From positions 992,476 through 1,056,475 of the forward strand of contig NW_015971540.1 of assembly GCF_000182565.1 (NCBI RefSeq): a stretch of 64,000 nt of DNA, in the 5' to 3' direction. The notes under the pieces are model-generated. The model searched no databases and was not told where the DNA came from. It was given only the letters and a program-made list of their open reading frames with translations. This stretch comes from Spizellomyces punctatus DAOM BR117. Taxonomy: Eukaryota > Chytridiomycota > Chytridiomycetes > Spizellomycetales > Spizellomycetaceae. The position numbers were made by a program, and so were the translations under genes. Each line of letters opens with the position of its first letter. The stretch's first letter is position 1. Positions 24,197 to 35,918 of this stretch are shown here, piece after piece.

Positions 24197-27100
24197 CTAT
24201 TTGATATTGGCGTTGGGGATAGATGCTGCCTTGACAACTCCTTTTGCAGTTCTGAATGGAATACCCTTCCAAGTTGCCACGAGGTCGTCTCGTGATGAGA
24301 AGTCCGGCTGCACTGCCTCCCAAACTTTCTTCTTGGGATTTAGTTGCAGCTCAGGTTCTCCTTCGTGGCCCTCGAAATAAACTTTGTCACCAGGTTCGCT
24401 TCCTTCCGGCGGTATCAGGAATTCAACCTTAGTGTGTGCTTCGTCAGAGGCACAGAGAACCATGGCGTGCGACTTGATGCCGCGCATGCTATGCCAAGAG
24501 CAGTTGAGTAATTACTATCGCTTGCTATGCGGCTAGCTGAAACATACCTGACAGGTTTCAGGTTTCTCACAATAAGAACCAGTTTCCCCCGGAGTTCATC
24601 TTCAGTCATGAATTTTACCAAACCGCTTACAACCTCGCGTGGTTTTTCTTCTCCACAATCAATCTGCTCAACGTAAAGGGTGTCCGCGTCGGGATGCTTC
24701 TTCACGTCAAGGATGCGGCCAACACAGATGTCCACCTTGGCAATCAATGATGCTGTGAAGAGAAATTGGAAATTCAGAACCATGTAGATTCCTCAACGAA
24801 GGAAGCTTGATGTAGCGGCTGTACCTTCAGTAGTAGCTGGCGCAGTATGAGCGACCTTATCCTTCTTGTCGGCCTTTTTGTCGTCACTCGGCTCAGAGGA
24901 CACCGAGGACACCGCCACTTTTGGTGCACTCTTTTTCACCTTCCCATTTTCCTAAGAATGACAATGTTGGCACATATTTTTGCATTTCCTGATGACTTTA
25001 TATGCTCACCTCAGCATTAGCACCATATACGTTCTTCACCGGGTACATTTTGCTGACGGACGCAGGATCGATGTTCAGAGAGTCGTCATAAATTGGCTTA
25101 ACTTCGTACATTTTGATAGAGTTTGGTGAGCCCCTTCCGTCGGCCTTCCCATTCTTCTTTTTGCCCTCTTTCTTCGCATCCTTTTTAGATTCACGCCCTC
25201 TACTGCCTTTTCCGGAATTCGGGTCTTGCGTATCCGCTTTCGATTGCAGAGAAGCGGATTTACCATCCGGAACGTAGATGAGATGAATATGCTTGTCGGG
25301 TTTGGAGGCATCCCAAGGTTGATCGCATATGTAATATCCCCTTCGCTCCAGTTGAATGTATTCGCCCTTTTTCACGTTTCGAAGGTTGGCATCTCCGAGC
25401 GCTTCAGTCTGCAAGTGACAACTATGAAGCCTACTCTTCGAAGGTACAATGCTGATCCGATGTCCTTACCTGGAATTCGGACACGGGAGTCACAAAATCC
25501 TTCACATTGTCCTCTTCCTCCAACTTCTTCTTCGTGATCAAGTAATCGAAGTCGTGGAGCATGACATTAACAGGTGTACTCTCTAACTTTCCAGTTGCTG
25601 CCCGAGATAGCCAAGTCAGCTTCTTCTTTGTCTTCTTAAAATCGCCGTCAAGGTTGAGCTTGATTTTGATGAGCTCGATGTGGGATCCATCTGCGGACTT
25701 TGTGATGTCCTCAACGATTACATTTCCCCAGTCCATGAAAGTGACCTGCACAGAAGATTAATAATGTTTACTCTTCACCTTCTATGCTATCCCTTCTCAC
25801 CTCTTCACCGACTTCCAATGCCTTCGCGTCATCAAAGGCGAGGCAGAGCTCGCCAGAGAAGGTGGTGAGTTTTGTTCCCACATCCGGATTCTTCTTGTGC
25901 TTGGGCATCTCTTTGGTGTGGGGTTCAACAGTTTCCCCTACAACATTTACGGGTGTACTGATAGAGAGATATGAGTAAAAGAATGCGTGCTAAGCGAGAT
26001 AGATAGGTGCATACATGTTTTTGAGATCCAAAGCAGTATGTCTTGGTGCGATGGGATCAATGACCTTCTTGTTCAAAGCCCAAATTTTATCCCACTCAAG
26101 ATCGAGATTCTTTTGAGAAGCTCCCTGCATAAGAATGTATTGCCGGAGTGCCTCAATCGTCATACCACGTCGACGAATGCCTCTGATGGTTGGGAAACGT
26201 GGGTCGTCCCATCCGCTCACGAGACCCTCGTTGACGAACCATGTCAATTTGCGCTTAGACAAGAGAGTATACACGAAATTGATACGACTGAGAGCGTGCT
26301 TGTTAGATCTTAATCATTGATTTCACACAACTAACTCACTCACCTGTAATCCCAAATGTGCACCCATCGCAAATTCAGCGTCTTCAGTACCCATTCGTAC
26401 TGTGGGTTGCGGTCACGGTACTCATTGGTACGCAGGGCATGCGTTACACCTTCAATGGAGTCGACAACGGGACACGCGAAGTCGTAAGTTGGATAGATTT
26501 TCCACTTATCACCAGTTCGATGATGTGGGATAAGGTTACAGCGGTATAGCGTAGGGTCCCGAAGCGCCTTATTCTTATTCTTCATGTCCATTTTAGCACG
26601 CAGGCAACATTTTAACCCCTAGAGGAATGGGACACAGGTCAACATCTTGCTGTTGATCACGTGAGCTCTATTGGTACTCACAAACTCGGTGCCATTTTTC
26701 ATCTCGTCAAATCGCCTCAGATTTTCCTCCACCGATAGATCCCGGTTCTTCGATTCCTTTCCTTCAAAGCGCTCAGCCCGCATCTAATTGAATTGTCAAT
26801 GAGAGAGACATCTGACTATGAAAGTCTCCAATCCAACGCTTACAGTATCAACATCCGTGTCATCCACATAGGCCTTCCCGAGTTTGATGAGATCAATGGC
26901 GTACTTGTAGATGGTGTCGAAACTATCTGAGGTGTATGTAATGACATCCCCTTTAACACCGATCAGCAACAGGTCCTCCTTAATCGACTCTTCAAATTCG
27001 CTCTTATTTGGCATTAAGTCATTAAACCTGCGTTTGCTCATAGGGAGAGAGTAAAACACATACCTTCTCCTTGCTTGGATTTGTGTCATCAAAACGAACG

Positions 27101-27279
27101 ATAAGTTTGCCTTCGTAAAGGCGAGCGAAATAGTCGTTCAACAAGGCAGCTTTGGCGTGACCGATGTGGAGGTAGCCACTTGGTTCGGGAGGAAATCGCG
27201 TTACAACTTGGCCACGCACTACATCTTTGAGGCCAATATCGAACGAGCCTTGATCCTTTCCAACTGCTTTGGCGGCCAT
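24197..27279 (-). CDS. Glutamyl-tRNA synthetase with C-terminal EMAPII/Arc1 tRNA-binding domain
   Basis: Charges tRNA-Glu in the cytosol. ATG 27279 opens [20 protein letters not shown] and leads directly to the catalytic fold: [20 protein letters not shown] (HIGH motif), [54 protein letters not shown] and [14 protein letters not shown] (KMSKS counterpart), then the archaeal-type beta-barrel anticodon domain ending GYYICDQPW and [16 protein letters not shown]. The reading continues through a K/S-rich linker ([13 protein letters not shown]) into an EMAPII-type OB fold: [56 protein letters not shown]. The N-terminal GST-like domain of yeast Gus1 (about 190 residues) is absent; only 199 bp separate this ATG from the divergent gene. 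About ten introns. Confidence 0.88.
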
Positions 27280-27478
27280 GTTGGGAATTCTAGAGTAATT
27301 CTGCAACAATTTACGATTAGCTCAGGTCAAAAAAGTGGGTGAGTCACACGCACAAATGCAGTTCCAATCACGATTCGAACCCTGTCCGAACGGGTCTGTC
27401 ACGTGCTGTCCGAATTGCCTGTTGCGTCCCAGCAATCTTCCAAGGTCTCCCCAGCGAACATTCTCCTGCAACAACATA

Positions 27479-29355
27479 ATGAAACGCACCAGAGAAGAGA
27501 GCTTGCCGCCCGTTAATACAGATGTATATGTTGACGACTGCTCCCACCAGAATAGAAGGCTGCGACCCGAACCCGCACCAAATTCCATTTCCTCACCACC
27601 TGCGCGGGACCTGACACCGACTCTAGCTGAGAAACCACAACCTCTACCACCTGGAAAAGATGAAATTCTGAGTTCGCTCAGACTGAGACGGATAGTCAGA
27701 GAAAACCATGGTAGCTGCATCAACCAATGTGTATTTTTTCCTTCAACAAGTACGGTTGCAAGTGAGCAGGATGCAGGGACAGCAAATAATGTACTGGCAA
27801 CAATTGGAGGACCACAAGTAAATAGTTTGCCATTCTCTTTGCGTATCGCTTTTCTTCAAAACATACTAACTAGCATTATGTGTGTAGGCAAATTTCTATG
27901 ATAATGAACACTGCGGCGATCATCTAGATATCATGTCGCATTTTGTGGTCAATGGAGTGGGATACTGCAAGGACGCAGAGGAATCGCCAACCGAGGTAGA
28001 GTCAAAAGTCCTTTATATGATTAATAACGGCAACCCGAGCACTTACATGGCATTAGACACCAGAACTACTAACGTGCTGCTGGCTTCATGTGGATCAAGA
28101 CGCTGTCCTAGCCGCCGCTGGAACTGACAGTGACATCCACATACTGAGCGTGACCCGCTCCGAGGAAATTGCCAGACTGAAAGGTCATACAGGTACGTAC
28201 GTCAGATCTTCACTTCTCTCGTTGTCTTTGTTTAATGTATATATATATGCCAATTCATCATCTTGAACAGATCGCATCCTTGACCTCCAACCACATCCCA
28301 CCGACGTAAATCTGCTCCTATCCGTTAGCGATGACGGAAACGTCAAGTTATGGCATGTGCGGGCAAAAAAGTGTTTATGCGTGTACTTCGTCAAGGCCAC
28401 TGCTGCTGTATGTCTTTTATTATGTTCATCATCAGTCCTCCAACGCTCATAGCGTCCTCCTGCACTAGGCCTTTCACCCAAACGGAATGTCCTTCTTGAC
28501 GTCAAGCTCCAAAGGTGTGGTGGTAGACTGGGAGATTCCTGAAGACCTGCTCCACTTGTCCGAGAATGAAGCTATAGCGGCTCCAGTGGAACACATTGAC
28601 GAGGGGCAACAGGTTGTTTGGAGTGATCAATTGCATGGAAATAATTATATCGGTAGACTTGTGAAAGCGTTGAAATCAATCGTGGGCATCTCCTGAACCT
28701 TTATTGACTAGACTGCATACGATATGTGGATGAAAAGGTCTTATCGAAGTCTGTTAATGGCAAGGTTGTTTTCTGGGACCCAATATCTGCAGAGGTGGGT
28801 ATCTGAACATCCGCAGATTTAACCTGCTGATAGTAAACTTACACGGTTACTATGGTCAGATTATCCATTCTTTCACAATAAAAGGAAGTGGTGGTAGCAA
28901 CTACTGTCGTTTCGATGTGAGGTTGGTAACCGATTGAAGCTAGGTGCGCGCGGTCCGCGATTGCAGTATTAACCTACGTCATGGCAGCTCCTGCGGACAA
29001 TATTTTTGCATCGGGAACCCATCAGGCAACGTTTTTATCTATAATCTAGCTCAGGGAGAGCTCATATCAACGTTAGACCATTCGAGGTCAACCAAAACCG
29101 TCCGTTGTTGTGCATTTTCTCACGACTGCCGGTGAGTTGTCAGACACCCTTGCCCTGCGGTGATTGAACTACGCTAATAATCCGCCGACAGCAACATTAT
29201 ATACGTCGGGGATGACGCATTAATATGGAGGTAACGCGCCAAAACACAAATCAACATTTGTATAAGCTGGCAACTAATGAGACCCTAATTGTGTCAGATT
29301 TGATTACATCAGTGAAGAAATGATACAAGAGTGGAACGACGAAGAGTCTGACTGA
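27479..29355 (+). CDS. EED/ESC-like WD40 protein (possible PRC2 subunit)
   Basis: A WD40 propeller most like EED/Extra sex combs, the H3K27me3-reading subunit of PRC2. The N-terminus is basic and unstructured. Matching blocks: SDIHILSVTRSEEIARLKGH; DLQPHPTDVNLLLSVSDDGN with VKLWHV (EED: LKFHPRDPNLLLSVSKD); DCIRYVDEKVLSKSVNGKVV (EED: DCVRWLGDLILSKS); CAFSHDC with YVGDDALIWRFDYI (EED: SFSRDSS ... VCDDASIWRWD). It ends EEMIQEWNDEESD. LRWD1/ORCA, with a related propeller but a leucine-rich N-terminus, is the main alternative; no leucine-rich repeats are seen. Its stop codon is 7 bp from the stop of the convergent PIG-K gene. Confidence 0.72.
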
Positions 29356-29362
29356 ACTTACA

Positions 29363-31010
29363 TCATATTACTCGTGAAAGAAACCATACTCCGGCCATGA
29401 ATCCCATTAGACCCAATACAAATGGTAGTGATACTGCCCCACGTTCTGAATGCACTTGCAGCGCGTTATTACGAGAAGGGGGAACCATGGACTTCCGCTT
29501 TGCGCTACCGGATTTCGATGGATGATGCTGCTTTGTCAACGTCTGACTCTGCAGGTTACCGGACTTCAGCTTATACCCCGCTGTTGTTAGTTGTACGTTC
29601 TGGACTCCGCCGAAGAAGTCCGTGACCAAAGCCTGTATAGAGACGGCATTAACATGAGTGTTTGAAAATGAGAGATACGTCGACCCTACATTTTCTGGTC
29701 TCCGTGGGTATAAATCTGTTCTTATGCCGGGGGTGGACGCAATCGCCTGTGTGTTATAAGTACTAAACTGTAGGGGGACGAATACATTCAGTGTGAAAAT
29801 TTTTTCCCAGTCACAGACAGTAGAATAATTTACCAGTTGCTGCAAGGTGGACTTGTCTTCCCCCTTGAGTTTTTCCAGTGTCTCCAGATTGTAGTATGTA
29901 AACCGATCAATAACCGCTACACCTATGTCGGGATCGACATGATGAGAGTACGAGTTTTGTCCAACCTCAGCCGATGCCGCTGCCAAAATGTTTGGAGAGT
30001 AGATGCGCTTGTACATAGACGCTGCTTGGCAAGTGTCGATCATGAAAAATATCTCATGATATCTACCATTTCAAACATTTTAGATTACGCCAAAACACCA
30101 GTTTGCAAATATGGGACTTACCGATTTTTTTCATACATCTGAGCAAAAGCATCTGCAATGTCATGGCTGCCGATTTCTTCTGCGTCCTGGAACTTCAGGA
30201 ACTCATCGCCACCATGGCCTGTCATGTAAACCAGGACATTGCTCCGGTCATCGGTCAAAAGTCGCTTGGATCTGGGCACGTCGGGATCATGCCGTCCTGA
30301 TTCATGCACATGCATAAGTGAACCAAATTAAGGATGAATAATGCATCGACATACCCGTCAACAATCGAATGAAGTTCTCCACAGTTACTTCGTACCCTCT
30401 ATAATCGACTTCCACGTTGCGCCCGTAGAGATCAATGAATCGACCAGCATTATTATATATAGTGGCTGGGAAGTGATTTCTTGGGTTACATGCGACGTCG
30501 TCAGATAGCATGAGAATGATATTCGAGTCAGGTATGCCCAAGCGTTTCACAGTATGGTATATGGAAAGTGTGTTTGCGATGTGCCTGGGAACAAATGGGT
30601 CAACTATCAGGTACTTGTCACAGACGTCTTTTCTAGTCAGCAATTACCTGTAGTTAAACCAGAAGCGGGAAGTGCAGACCTACATCAGATAGGTTGTCAG
30701 ATACAATAGAGAGTCCGTTCGTTCAGATTCAAGTTCTCACCAGCACAGCCCAATTGTTTGTATGCCCACTACTAGCAAAAAATCCCTCTATCGCAGCCTC
30801 ATTTATGTCCGGCTGCGGTGACCACAGCGCCAAGGAAAGGTTGGTAGGAGCATCTGAGGTTATGGAGGATGTCGCTTGAGTGTGGGTTAGGGCACAGAGA
30901 GCGGAAAGGAATGCAAAAATGTAAGGTATCGAACGGCGATGAGCCCTGTCAAAATAGTGCGTGAGATCCTGCGGTAGAAACTGTGTAGGAATGACAAAGG
31001 TTACCTACAT
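29363..31010 (-). CDS. GPI8: GPI-anchor transamidase catalytic subunit PIG-K/Gpi8
   Basis: Caspase-like (C13) protease that cleaves the C-terminal signal and attaches GPI in the ER lumen. Seen in order: a signal peptide ([19 protein letters not shown]), NNWAVLV, a micro-exon of about 31 bases giving [10 protein letters not shown], then [34 protein letters not shown], the catalytic His in [17 protein letters not shown], the catalytic Cys in [19 protein letters not shown], and a C-terminal membrane helix ([20 protein letters not shown]). Start inferred: the only start that fits splits the ATG itself (AT at 31010-31009, 63-base intron, G at 30945), giving [11 protein letters not shown]. Confidence 0.9.
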
Positions 31011-31409
31011 TGGATCTATTCTAGGCGTCTTTCTAGAGTGAATCTCCAGCGCTGCTGACGGCACACGTTATTCGAGCAATGACCATGCCAACAACTTGTG
31101 GAACCGCCCGACTGTGCCATCGGCGCGTTTGGTTCAGAAGTTCCGCCAAAGAAGTCTCATTGCGATGATAAAGCAGCAGCAAAAAGCCTATGGTTTTACA
31201 AGATTATACCCCAACCCTCCAAAGCTTTGCTTAAGAACTTTTTGTCAGGAGAAAGAAACCAAGCAATACGAAATACTCCAACAATGCCAGTGATAGGTAC
31301 AAGTCAAGGCCCAAGGAACATCCTATCGTCCTGCTAACTCATGGCTTTCGGCAATGACAACAAAACCGTTCCTATTTTCTTACAACCCCAGTTGGTTTGC
31401 CATATCATG
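31011..31409. other. Intergenic upstream of PIG-K
   Basis: No supported gene. Several short open frames overlap but show no splice or family signal. Confidence 0.45.
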
Positions 31410-32348
31410 TTAAATGAATGGAATGTTCCTATAGCCGACAGCTAATCCCGCGTCGGGCGTTGACCCTTCTTCATGGGTGTCACTGAAAGTTGGGTGCCAT
31501 CTACCTGTCGATCCACACCGTGTGCAGAAGCTTTCTGCTGAGCCTGATGGTTCACCTTCCCATCCGTATACGGGATCAGAAGGCAGTTGCGCTCTATGTG
31601 CAACATACAACGGCTCCAGAGCCTCCTCAATAAATGCCATAGCAGATAAGGCAATGGCATCATCCATGTTGTGGGTTAGGCCAGTCTGCCCTTCAGTCTG
31701 CAATGTCCAAGCCACAGCTTGGGCTTCGCTCCAATTCCCAAAAAAAACCTCCACTCCACATCGAACACTTCTAACTATAGATGGAAAAAGTCTCCCAGAT
31801 CAGTGCAAAGGAAGTCCCACTTCTCGGTGCTAATGCAAAGACTCCTGGCATTAACAGAATTTTTGGCAAGCTTAAGGATTGGCCAAGCGCAATATGGCCA
31901 AACATCTGCCATATTGACATCCATCATACTGATATCCGCTGTCAATGAGCAAATATGAATTAGCGTGTAAGATGTGCATGAACAATACTCTCCTGCCCTT
32001 ACCTTGACTGAAAAACCTAGCCATGGCCGATTGCTCCAATTCGTGGTCACCTTCAGCAGATATTGGCAGCACAAGAGATTTGATTAACTGTGCTTGCGAG
32101 ATAAAATGCTGAGCAAGGGCCGGCGTAAGCCAGCAGGAACTCCAACGGACACGCTGTACATGTGCTCGCGTGCTCTTGGATACACGTTCAAGGCGAGCCA
32201 TGAGACGATACCAACTTTGAATGTCCTGATCAAGAAGTTCGGCGCTGAATCGCAGATAACTTCGCGGATTTGACATTTGGAAGACCGTGGGAAATGCGGA
32301 AACAACACATGGAAAGAGGTCAGCTGTGAGTACTAAAGACTTGGTCAT
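31410..32348 (-). CDS. Unrecognised protein, possibly F-box-like
   Basis: Two or three exons on the minus strand. The first visible block begins MTKSLVLTADLFPCVVSAFP and continues SNPRSYLRFSAELLDQDIQ, then a helical, aromatic segment with several tryptophans (VRWSSCWLTPALAQHFISQA). A middle exon reads ISMMDVNMADVWPYCAWPIL, and the last, LTHNMDDAIALSAMAFIEEA, followed by SFCTRCGSTGRWHPTFSD, where two cysteines form one half of a possible metal knuckle. The opening leucine- and proline-containing stretch is reminiscent of an F-box entry but does not fit the consensus well. An upstream ATG at 32508 could add about 30 residues. No family could be named. Confidence 0.5.
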
Positions 32349-33487
32349 GTTAATGATTGTACCGTCGAAATTGGGTTCGTTCGACTTTGAGGTAGAAAGA
32401 CAACAATTGCACTAAAAAGCTACTTGCAGAATGACCGCGACCATCAACGACAAAAGTAGACTCTCTGTTTCCCAGGCTATGTGAGTCATCTACGCGCGCT
32501 CTTAACATGGAAGCTCCTACTCTAATAAATACGCTCCAGCAACCCTTCAGTTCCTATCTGACACTGCATAGGGCTGCAATATCAACGCCGCTGTTTAACG
32601 GTCTCGGTGGCCACGATTGCCCGTAGTCCAAAGGAGCTGATGGACATTTTCAACATCCTCTAAATCCCACTCTCCCACCTCCAGAGTCCCAACACGCTCA
32701 GGCCGTTGCTCGTTTCACACACCCTCTACATATATGATGCTTCAGCGTTGGCTGCCCACAAAACGGACATGTTGATATATTGCGCAAAGGTTTCAGCCAT
32801 TTCGTTGCCATTCGCAAACGCTGCATGTCCAATCAGTCCGATCGCTCAAATCTTTGTGCAGGACCACATAATGACCTTACCTTTTTCCTGTGTGTTGTCT
32901 TCTTCTTTGGTACAGCCCATAAAAGTCCGGACAACCATTCCAATGCAGCTCCTGCGGTCCCCGTTATTCTTGTTGGGATGGCGAGGGGAAGAGGTAGCCG
33001 CAATGTCGGGAGAGTTGTGCGGAAAATGGAAGTTGAAATGGCAGGGAAGCGGGCGGGTAGAGTGAGGGATGTCATTGTGCGACTAAATGACAAGGATTCA
33101 AGCAGCAAATGCCCGTGGTGACCTCTGGTGTCGTTGCCCAAGGTCTGAATGACGGCAAACACGATTGTTCAAAATGCTGTTTGGGCGATTCAAGTTCGGC
33201 CTGGTCGTCAATGGCAACATGGAAGTCATGTGAACTAATCAAGTAAGCGCATTACGTAATGCGTGATCGTTGCTTGTCTTCCCCCGTCTAGTGACGTAAA
33301 AGGCGGAGGATTCAGTCACAAGCCATCACGTTCAGAACGCTTCTGTCATATAAATAGTGCGAGCTGACAAGTTGGGGCATCAGAAGCTCGCTTGCGCCCT
33401 TTTGCTTCTGTTTTTTGCCAGAGCACCCTACTGCGTCTAAAATAATATCAGTTTGATTCCTTCCTTCCTCCACAAGACTTTACCAAC
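32349..33487. other. Gene-free stretch upstream of tetraspanin
   Basis: Open frames of about 110 codons exist near 32700-33120, but none has splice sites, domain motifs or coding-like composition. The right end carries the tetraspanin promoter with a TATA box at 33349. Confidence 0.5.
33349..33356 (+). promoter_or_regulatory. TATA box of tetraspanin gene
   Basis: TATAAATA lies 132 bp before the ATG at 33488 and is followed by a CT-rich leader. Role inferred from position. Confidence 0.55.
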
Positions 33488-34583
33488 ATGGGTAAAGGAG
33501 GTGCTTATCCAGACCAAATGTTCAAAACAGCAAAATGGGCGACCCTTGCGGTCAGCTTTTTGACTTCGGTATGTTCAGAGTGATGAAAGATCAGCGTCTG
33601 GATGAGCGTCGACGCTGATTTCCTTCCTTGTTGGTAATCATAGCTGCTAGGTGCAGCGCTCATCGGTTTGGGTGTCTACGGGCTACTCAACCCTCTAGGT
33701 GAGTAATCCACGTCTAAAATATACATTATTAAGAAATTTGCTAAGTACGTTCTTCACAAGCGTAGGCTCGGCACTGGTGCCGATGACACTCCCAATAGTA
33801 GCAATTGCAGTGGGAACGTCGGTCTTCATCCTTTCGATTTTAGGATGCTTCGGTTCAGCTATGGAGCATCGTACCATTGTGTGGGTTTATTTTGGAATAA
33901 TGCTGGCTCTTGTCATCTTGCAATTTGTGGTTGGAATCGTTGCGTTAACCAACCGCGGTGATACCGTAAGCAAGTCTAGTTTCACTTGATCTTACTTTCC
34001 ATCGATCTCACCTTCCTGATTTCCAAAGATCAATGAATTAGTCGACAAGCGGTGGGACTATCTTTACCACAACAAACCGCGACACATCCGCGATATCGAA
34101 GATCAGTACGAGTGCTGTGGACTAAAGTACCTTAATGACCGAGCGTGGCCCAAATATGGCGAAACATGCACTGAAAAGTTTGGCTACCAGCGCTCGTGTT
34201 TGGGCCCTGTAAAGAGGGAATGGGATGAGAGGCAAAAGCAGTTCGGAATTGGTGTTTGCGTGCTGGCGGCCCTGCAGGTAGGCCTTCATTTGAAGGTGTG
34301 AGCTGGCATTGGTTTTAGATATTGAACTCTCTTACAGCTTCTGGGGCTTATCCCAACGTACTACCTTGCAAGCCGACTTCCATCTCCTGAAGAACGCGAG
34401 AGGGACCTGCTTGAAGAGCACCGCCGTCTCCTACATGAGACGCAGAATCGAGGAGGATATGGAACCCACGGTCAAGGTCCATGGGAAGGTGCACGCCCAG
34501 GTGGAACTCTCCAGCATCCCGTTGGTGGACCTGCAGGAGCTTACACGTACCCTACCAACCGTCCTGGTTCGCGAGGTGCCTGA
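33488..34583 (+). CDS. Tetraspanin-like membrane protein
   Basis: Five exons; the last starts after CTCTCTTACAG near 34338. Four hydrophobic helices are seen: ATLAVSFLTSLLGAALIGLG, PMTLPIVAIAVGTSVFILSI, VWVYFGIMLALVILQFVVGI, and FGIGVCVLAALQLLGLIPTY. Between helices 3 and 4 is a large extracellular loop with YECCGLK, the CCG motif that defines tetraspanins, plus two more cysteines (GETCTEK; RSCLGP), enough for two disulfides. The N-terminus is short (MGKGGAYPDQMFKTAKW) and the tail is cytosolic, G/P-rich, ending GSRGA. Likely organises membrane microdomains. A TATA box precedes it. Confidence 0.85.
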
Positions 34584-35094
34584 AAAAGATGTAGTGTAGT
34601 GTAGTTGTCGACAGTTCGAAGTTTGTGATTAACGTTGTTGTGCTCCCATGGGGACGTATGCAGTTCCTGTCTGCAAACATATCGTTCGAAGTGACGAAGC
34701 ATGAGTGAGAGGTAAAAAGCGTGTTGTTTGTATATTCCATAGCAATCTTAAACAGCTTATAGTGCGCGGAGAGGGTGAATTTGTATTGATGTGTATTGAA
34801 ATTCGCACGGTTTAGTTTACCATTAGCATCTTGCGCGAATATCAGATTGGAATCTCTCTTCCTAGTCCAATGGTCTCAGGGCGACACTTCCAACCTGCAA
34901 TAACAATTATCTACAATATATTCCACATCAAATAGAGACAATTTACACACACATCAGCAAAAAGTCCCATAGCGCAACACTTGAGCGAGCCCAAAGGCCT
35001 TGAACCCCACAACGAATCCAAAAGATGCCAAGTGTTCCGCCAGGGTAATACTGCACGGCATTTTTGCAATCCCGCCCCATCGCAGTCATTCCAA
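34584..35094. other. Convergent 3' region between tetraspanin and SmD1
   Basis: Shared downstream region of two convergent genes. Nothing recognised. Confidence 0.5.
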
Positions 35095-35918
35095 TTAACC
35101 TCCTCGTCCTCGTCCACGGCCCCGACCACGCCCCCTTCCTCGTCCTCGCCCCCGACCCATTGGTGCTGTGACAATGAAGAGCAAATGTAAACACAAGCGC
35201 AGAAAAAATGAAAACAAACTGACTGACAGATACCTTTTCCATCTTTCTTCTTCCCTTTGCTCTTTGGCGAGTCATCAACCAACAGGGTATCAAGTGGCAA
35301 AGAGTCGGGCAAAATGAAATAACGTATGTTGTTACCACGGATGGAGAGTGTCTCGAGATTTACAGGGTCCTTGTTCCGGACAGTCATTTTGACTGTCTTC
35401 AGATGCGTATTCATTTGCATGTCCACGCCGGTGATTGTGCCATGTACTATGGTGCCATTTTTGAGCTCGATCGTAACCGTCTCGTTGTTACATTTCATGA
35501 GAAATCTAATATGATAATAACGATGAGCATGGTGATTTGAAGCGAAGAATGGGCCAGGTACGCCCGCTTCAACGCAAGCAGCAGGTTCATACGGCCAATA
35601 GAGCTCGCTGGAGCTCCGCTTTAACATAGCGTTTTGATAACCCTAATTTGTCGCATTCCCTAATGGTAGCCCGTTTTCCGAGATCATTTCGTAAGGCTAG
35701 ATCCGACAATTCCTTCCCTCTAGCTATGATCTCTCTCAGTACCTTTCCAAACATCTGGCCGTCGCCAACCCCACTATCATAGGTCCTTTTCTTCAAGTAT
35801 TCCAAATTCGCAAGTCGCCAACATTGACAACCGCCCGAGATCTCCAGATGGCCCTTGCTTGACCATGCCCTCCAAGATGGCCGACTTCAAGGGACAAAAC
35901 TAACCTGACGAGCTTCAT
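35095..35918 (-). CDS. SMD1: Small nuclear ribonucleoprotein SmD1
   Basis: Core Sm-ring protein of spliceosomal snRNPs. Exon 1 is 35918-35905 (MKLVR, ending in the donor GTTAGT), exon 2 starts at 35505 with [18 protein letters not shown] and runs through the Sm1/Sm2 motifs ([39 protein letters not shown]) to [11 protein letters not shown]. The last exon gives [22 protein letters not shown], the GR tail that is dimethylated and bound by SMN. The first intron is 399 bases long, five times the local norm, and holds a sense open frame (see separate entry). Divergent from SRP14. Confidence 0.92.
35587..35886 (-). other. Sense open frame inside the long SmD1 intron
   Basis: About 99 codons stay open without an ATG near the beginning, reading [20 protein letters not shown] and later [20 protein letters not shown] and [19 protein letters not shown]. 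The composition looks helical and protein-like, with a C-x-C-W motif. No family was recognised. It could be a nested gene, an alternative exon of the SmD1 locus or chance. Confidence 0.35.

Noticed and set aside
6328-29355. PRC2 gene cluster (RbAp48-like plus EED-like)
   Set aside because: The two genes are 18 kb apart with many unrelated genes between, and the RbAp48-like protein is an unusual RRM fusion; co-location looks accidental.
32780-33121. 113-codon plus-strand open frame upstream of the tetraspanin
   Set aside because: No domain, no splice pattern and overlapped by other open frames of similar length; likely chance.
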